From: an uncultured Draconibacterium sp.
GTDB taxonomy: Bacteria; Bacteroidota; Bacteroidia; Bacteroidales; Prolixibacteraceae
Direction of reading: 5' to 3'
DNA length: 64,000 nt
Assembly: GCF_963675065.1 (NCBI RefSeq)
Contig: NZ_OY775906.1
Location: 3,760,001 to 3,824,000, forward strand
The translations under genes were made by a program, and so were the position numbers. Each line of letters begins with the position of its first letter. Positions within the stretch are counted from its first letter, which is position 1. This document shows positions 61,248 through 64,000 of the stretch, piece by piece. The notes under the pieces are model-generated. The model did not search any database, was not told where the DNA came from, and saw only the letters and a list, made by a program, of their open reading frames with translations.

Positions 61248-63638
61248 ATGAAAACAAGATTAGTATTTTGCACAGCCATTCTTATGCTTCTTTTTACGCA
61301 TCTGGCTTCTGCCCAACGATGTAATTTAACCGGAAAAATCATCGATAAATTAACACACGAGCCCATAGCTTATGCCAATGTTGCGCTTTTCTCATCAAAC
61401 GATTCAGCACTTGTTTCGGGTACTATAACCGACGACAACGGACAATTTCTGTTGGAAAAATTAAAGAAAGGAAAATACAGCATAAAAATGAGTTTTATTG
61501 GTTATCAGGCGGTAATAACAAACAATGTTTTACTACAACCCGGAACCCGCAATCTGGGCGAAACAGAACTTTCGGTTTTATCAGAAAATATTGAAGAAAT
61601 AACCGTGAAAAGTACAAAACCGGCCATGAGTTATAAAGTAGATCGTAAAGTTATTAATGCCGGAAGTTTTCCGGGCGCCAATGCTGCCATCGATCTACTG
61701 GAAAATGTTCCGTCGGTTCAGTTAGATCTCGACGGCAACCTTACCTACCGTGGCGATGGAACATTTAAAGTGTATATTAACGGTCATCCGGTGGCCAATG
61801 GCACTGAAAAGCTTCGCCAGCTGCCCACTAACCGAATTGATAAAATTGAGGTAATTACGAACCCTTCGGCCAAATACGATGCCGAAGGAACTGCCGGAAT
61901 TATACAAGTGATTCTGAAAAAGAACCGTTTGGAAGGATATGCCATTAATTCCAGCATTAAAGTTAATAACCTTGGAGCATATCGTGCAATGTTTTCTATC
62001 GATAATAAAACAGAAAAAAGTGGCTGGTACATCAACTCGTACTGGTCGGAGGATGTGTGGAGCAAATACAACGAAAACATCCGCCAAGCTATTACCGACG
62101 GAACAACAACGTACATCACCAATTCTGATTTCGATTCAAAACACAATCAAAAAAATTCAAATGTAGAACTAGGATTTAACTACGATATTTCTGATAAAGA
62201 CTACATCGACTTCTCGGGCTATATTAACCCGTTAAAAATAAAGCAAAAAAATACCAGTAAAGGTTGGGTTTCCGAACAAATTATAAACGAAAACGGAAAC
62301 ACGAGCAATTCCGACCATCTGTTAAACAGTTTGTACACTTGTAATTACCAATATGTTGGAGGAACACTAAGCTATGAACACACTTTTAATAAAAACCGCT
62401 CGCATTTACTTTCGGCTTATGTCGACTATTCGGGCTATGTTACTGATTTAACTGAACGCCAACACGACGAACAGATTTACGATAACCGCACTGATCGAGA
62501 AGGGTTTATCGGATCGGAACATAAAGAAACCATAATTGAAGCAAAACTGGAATACAAAATGCCTATCAGCAAAAAACTAAGCATGGAAACCGGTGCTGAA
62601 ATTATTACCGACCACATTCCTAGAATTACTTCGGTTAGCGGTACTTTCAACGAGGATGGGAATATTACAAAATACAACGATGCGCCACTCAACCAAACTG
62701 TCGATTTTATCCAGGATGTTTATGCACCTTTTCTGTTGCTAAAACACGAAGGTGAAAAGTTTGCAATTCAAGCCGGAACCAGAGTTGAGTTTACTAATCG
62801 TCGCTCTGATTACAGCTATGACGACGAAAACAGCAACCGGGTAACTCTTCCCGACCGCAACAGGTTTACCAATTTTTTTCCATCAGCGCATGTAACTTAT
62901 AATTTTAGCGAAACCCATCAGCTTTACCTGAGTTATTCGCGCCGCATACAACGACCAAATTACTGGAAGCTGGTACCACTTGAGCAATATGAATCGCCTT
63001 ACTCGTATTACACCGGAAATGGCGATTTACAACCTGCTTACACCGATGCTTTAGAAGCCGGTTATAAAAAATCGTGGGATAAGAACTTTATATCAGTAGA
63101 AGTTTTTACACGCAAAACTGATAATGTAATACAAAGTTACACCAGTGCCGGCAGCGAAAACACACTGATATTATCGCCCGAAAACGTAGGAGAATCGTGG
63201 AGTACCGGAATAGAAATTATGGGTGGAGTAAATATATTTTCGTGGTGGAACAGCAATTTAAGTACCAGCCTTTATGATTATCGGCTAAATGTAGATTTTA
63301 ATGATTCGCAATACACCCGCAAACAATTTAAGACCGATACACGCTGGAACAACACCTTTATTCTTCCCAAATCGTTTGTGCTAAAATGGGATTTAAGTTA
63401 CAATAGCCCATACAAAACAGCGCAATCAAAACGCGATGATTTTTGGGTGTCGAACATAGCACTAAAAAAAGAGTTTAACGAAGGAAAATGGATTACAACG
63501 CTGGTATACAAAGATATTTTTTCGAGTTACGAACATACAACAGCACAAACAGGTAATGATTTTTCAATACTAACACGTACTGATTATAAACCATCATTTT
63601 CGTTAAAACTCGCTTATTCATTCGATAACCAGAAATAG
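61248..63638 (+). CDS. TonB-dependent receptor-like outer-membrane barrel
   Basis: This 796-aa protein has a signal peptide to HLASAQ. A carboxypeptidase-regulatory-like domain follows (LTGKIIDKLTHEPIAYANVA), then a plug-like region with AAIDLLENVPSVQLDLDGNL and IDKIEVITNPSAKYDAEGTA. A long barrel with the YSRRIQRPNYWKLVPLEQYE block follows, as in the OMP_b-brl_3 family. The family is thought to handle large substrates or signalling at the outer membrane. No SusD gene adjoins it. Confidence 0.88.
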   Translation: MKTRLVFCTAILMLLFTHLASAQRCNLTGKIIDKLTHEPIAYANVALFSSNDSALVSGTITDDNGQFLLEKLKKGKYSIKMSFIGYQAVITNNVLLQPGTRNLGETELSVLSENIEEITVKSTKPAMSYKVDRKVINAGSFPGANAAIDLLENVPSVQLDLDGNLTYRGDGTFKVYINGHPVANGTEKLRQLPTNRIDKIEVITNPSAKYDAEGTAGIIQVILKKNRLEGYAINSSIKVNNLGAYRAMFSIDNKTEKSGWYINSYWSEDVWSKYNENIRQAITDGTTTYITNSDFDSKHNQKNSNVELGFNYDISDKDYIDFSGYINPLKIKQKNTSKGWVSEQIINENGNTSNSDHLLNSLYTCNYQYVGGTLSYEHTFNKNRSHLLSAYVDYSGYVTDLTERQHDEQIYDNRTDREGFIGSEHKETIIEAKLEYKMPISKKLSMETGAEIITDHIPRITSVSGTFNEDGNITKYNDAPLNQTVDFIQDVYAPFLLLKHEGEKFAIQAGTRVEFTNRRSDYSYDDENSNRVTLPDRNRFTNFFPSAHVTYNFSETHQLYLSYSRRIQRPNYWKLVPLEQYESPYSYYTGNGDLQPAYTDALEAGYKKSWDKNFISVEVFTRKTDNVIQSYTSAGSENTLILSPENVGESWSTGIEIMGGVNIFSWWNSNLSTSLYDYRLNVDFNDSQYTRKQFKTDTRWNNTFILPKSFVLKWDLSYNSPYKTAQSKRDDFWVSNIALKKEFNEGKWITTLVYKDIFSSYEHTTAQTGNDFSILTRTDYKPSFSLKLAYSFDNQK

Positions 63639-63678
63639 CACTTTTTATTTAACTTAGCCCAAAAGCGATCAACCGGGC

Positions 63679-64000
63679 ATGGAGATTTTAAAAATAGTGC
63701 CATTTATAAGTTTCTTAGCATTTGCAGCAATACTGTATTTTCGGGTGTGGCAATTGCAAAAAAAAGGAATTCGGCTTTGGTCTAAACAGCGGAAAAAGAA
63801 ACAATCGATGTACCTGCTTTTTCCCTTGTTTGGATTATTGCTTTTTGTTTGGCTTTTTGAAGTTATTCGTGCTGCATTTCAGTTTTCTACCACTATTCTT
63901 CCTAAACTACTGACTTATAAACTTATTGAAAGTATTTTTCCTGAAGTTTTTGGTACGGTACTCGTTTTATTTTCACTGGTACTATTTTGGGTTACTCTTA
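63679..64000 (+). CDS. integral membrane protein, N-terminal part
   Basis: The frame opens at ATG 63679 and runs off the window, giving about 107 residues. It has three hydrophobic segments (FISFLAFAAILYF; LLFPLFGLLLFVWLF; LVLFSLVLFWVTL) and a basic loop WSKQRKKKQS. This N-terminus fits several small membrane enzyme families, for example isoprenylcysteine methyltransferase-like ones, but the informative part is missing. Function open. Confidence 0.6.
   Translation, partial: MEILKIVPFISFLAFAAILYFRVWQLQKKGIRLWSKQRKKKQSMYLLFPLFGLLLFVWLFEVIRAAFQFSTTILPKLLTYKLIESIFPEVFGTVLVLFSLVLFWVTL

Overview
The window looks like a chromosomal segment of a marine-type Bacteroidota, probably order Marinilabiliales (Prolixibacteraceae-like). 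The evidence is two TonB-dependent receptors with N-terminal carboxypeptidase-regulatory-like domains, an ECF sigma/membrane-protein/outer-membrane-barrel operon, many short lipoproteins, TAnnTTTG-type -7 promoter boxes, a Lacal_2735-type small protein, a Nif11-like small protein and many short palindromic repeats between genes. No rRNA, tRNA or CRISPR array was found. The assignment rests on gene content only.

Layout. 1-6.9 kb: 3' end of a histidine kinase, a secreted subtilase with a small lipoprotein, another lipoprotein, a MerR regulator with a Cys-rich tail, and an acyl-CoA dehydrogenase. 7.1-10.5 kb: a B12-binding radical SAM protein, a Nif11-like leader-type peptide and an MFS transporter, which may be a small peptide-modification locus. 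10.7-20.4 kb: a DPP-IV-type peptidase, a TetR-ABC1 kinase pair, several small proteins, a double-rhodanese lipoprotein and a basic secretory protease, separated by interspersed repeats. 20.5-23.5 kb: an unknown 247-aa protein followed by an unusual head-to-head array of CAGGA motifs spaced at helical multiples, then repeats and a gene fragment.

23.6-30.5 kb is an AT-rich six-gene operon on the minus strand. In order of transcription it encodes a cytosine-C5 DNA methyltransferase, an HD-domain phosphohydrolase, a P-loop ATPase, an unassigned two-lobed Rossmann/CARF-like protein, a DUF3883 nuclease-like protein and a zinc-ribbon protein with a nuclease-like C-terminus. A broken vsr gene lies just upstream. 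I think this is a composite anti-phage or restriction system that I cannot match to a named one, and it is the main candidate for a new system.

31-44 kb: DEAD-box helicase, a UbiA prenyltransferase facing a phytol-kinase/DUF92 fusion and a tocopherol-cyclase-like protein (a possible prenyl-lipid locus), a CIA30-like protein, a REP-associated transposase between its own palindromes, a PQQ-type propeller, a lipoprotein hydrolase, an acyltransferase, a lipocalin and an SRPBCC protein. 44.3-46.3 kb: a queuosine operon (precursor transporter, queC, queF) preceded by a well-matching preQ1-I riboswitch. A partial duplication of queF and the end of the deaminase gene follows. 47-57 kb: adenine/adenosine deaminase, two Gfo/Idh/MocA oxidoreductases with a sugar isomerase, a thioesterase, a TonB receptor, dtd, a MazG-like protein and a branched-chain aminotransferase. 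57.4-64 kb: a second REP-associated transposase between long palindromes, the ECF sigma operon, a second TonB-type barrel and the start of a membrane protein.
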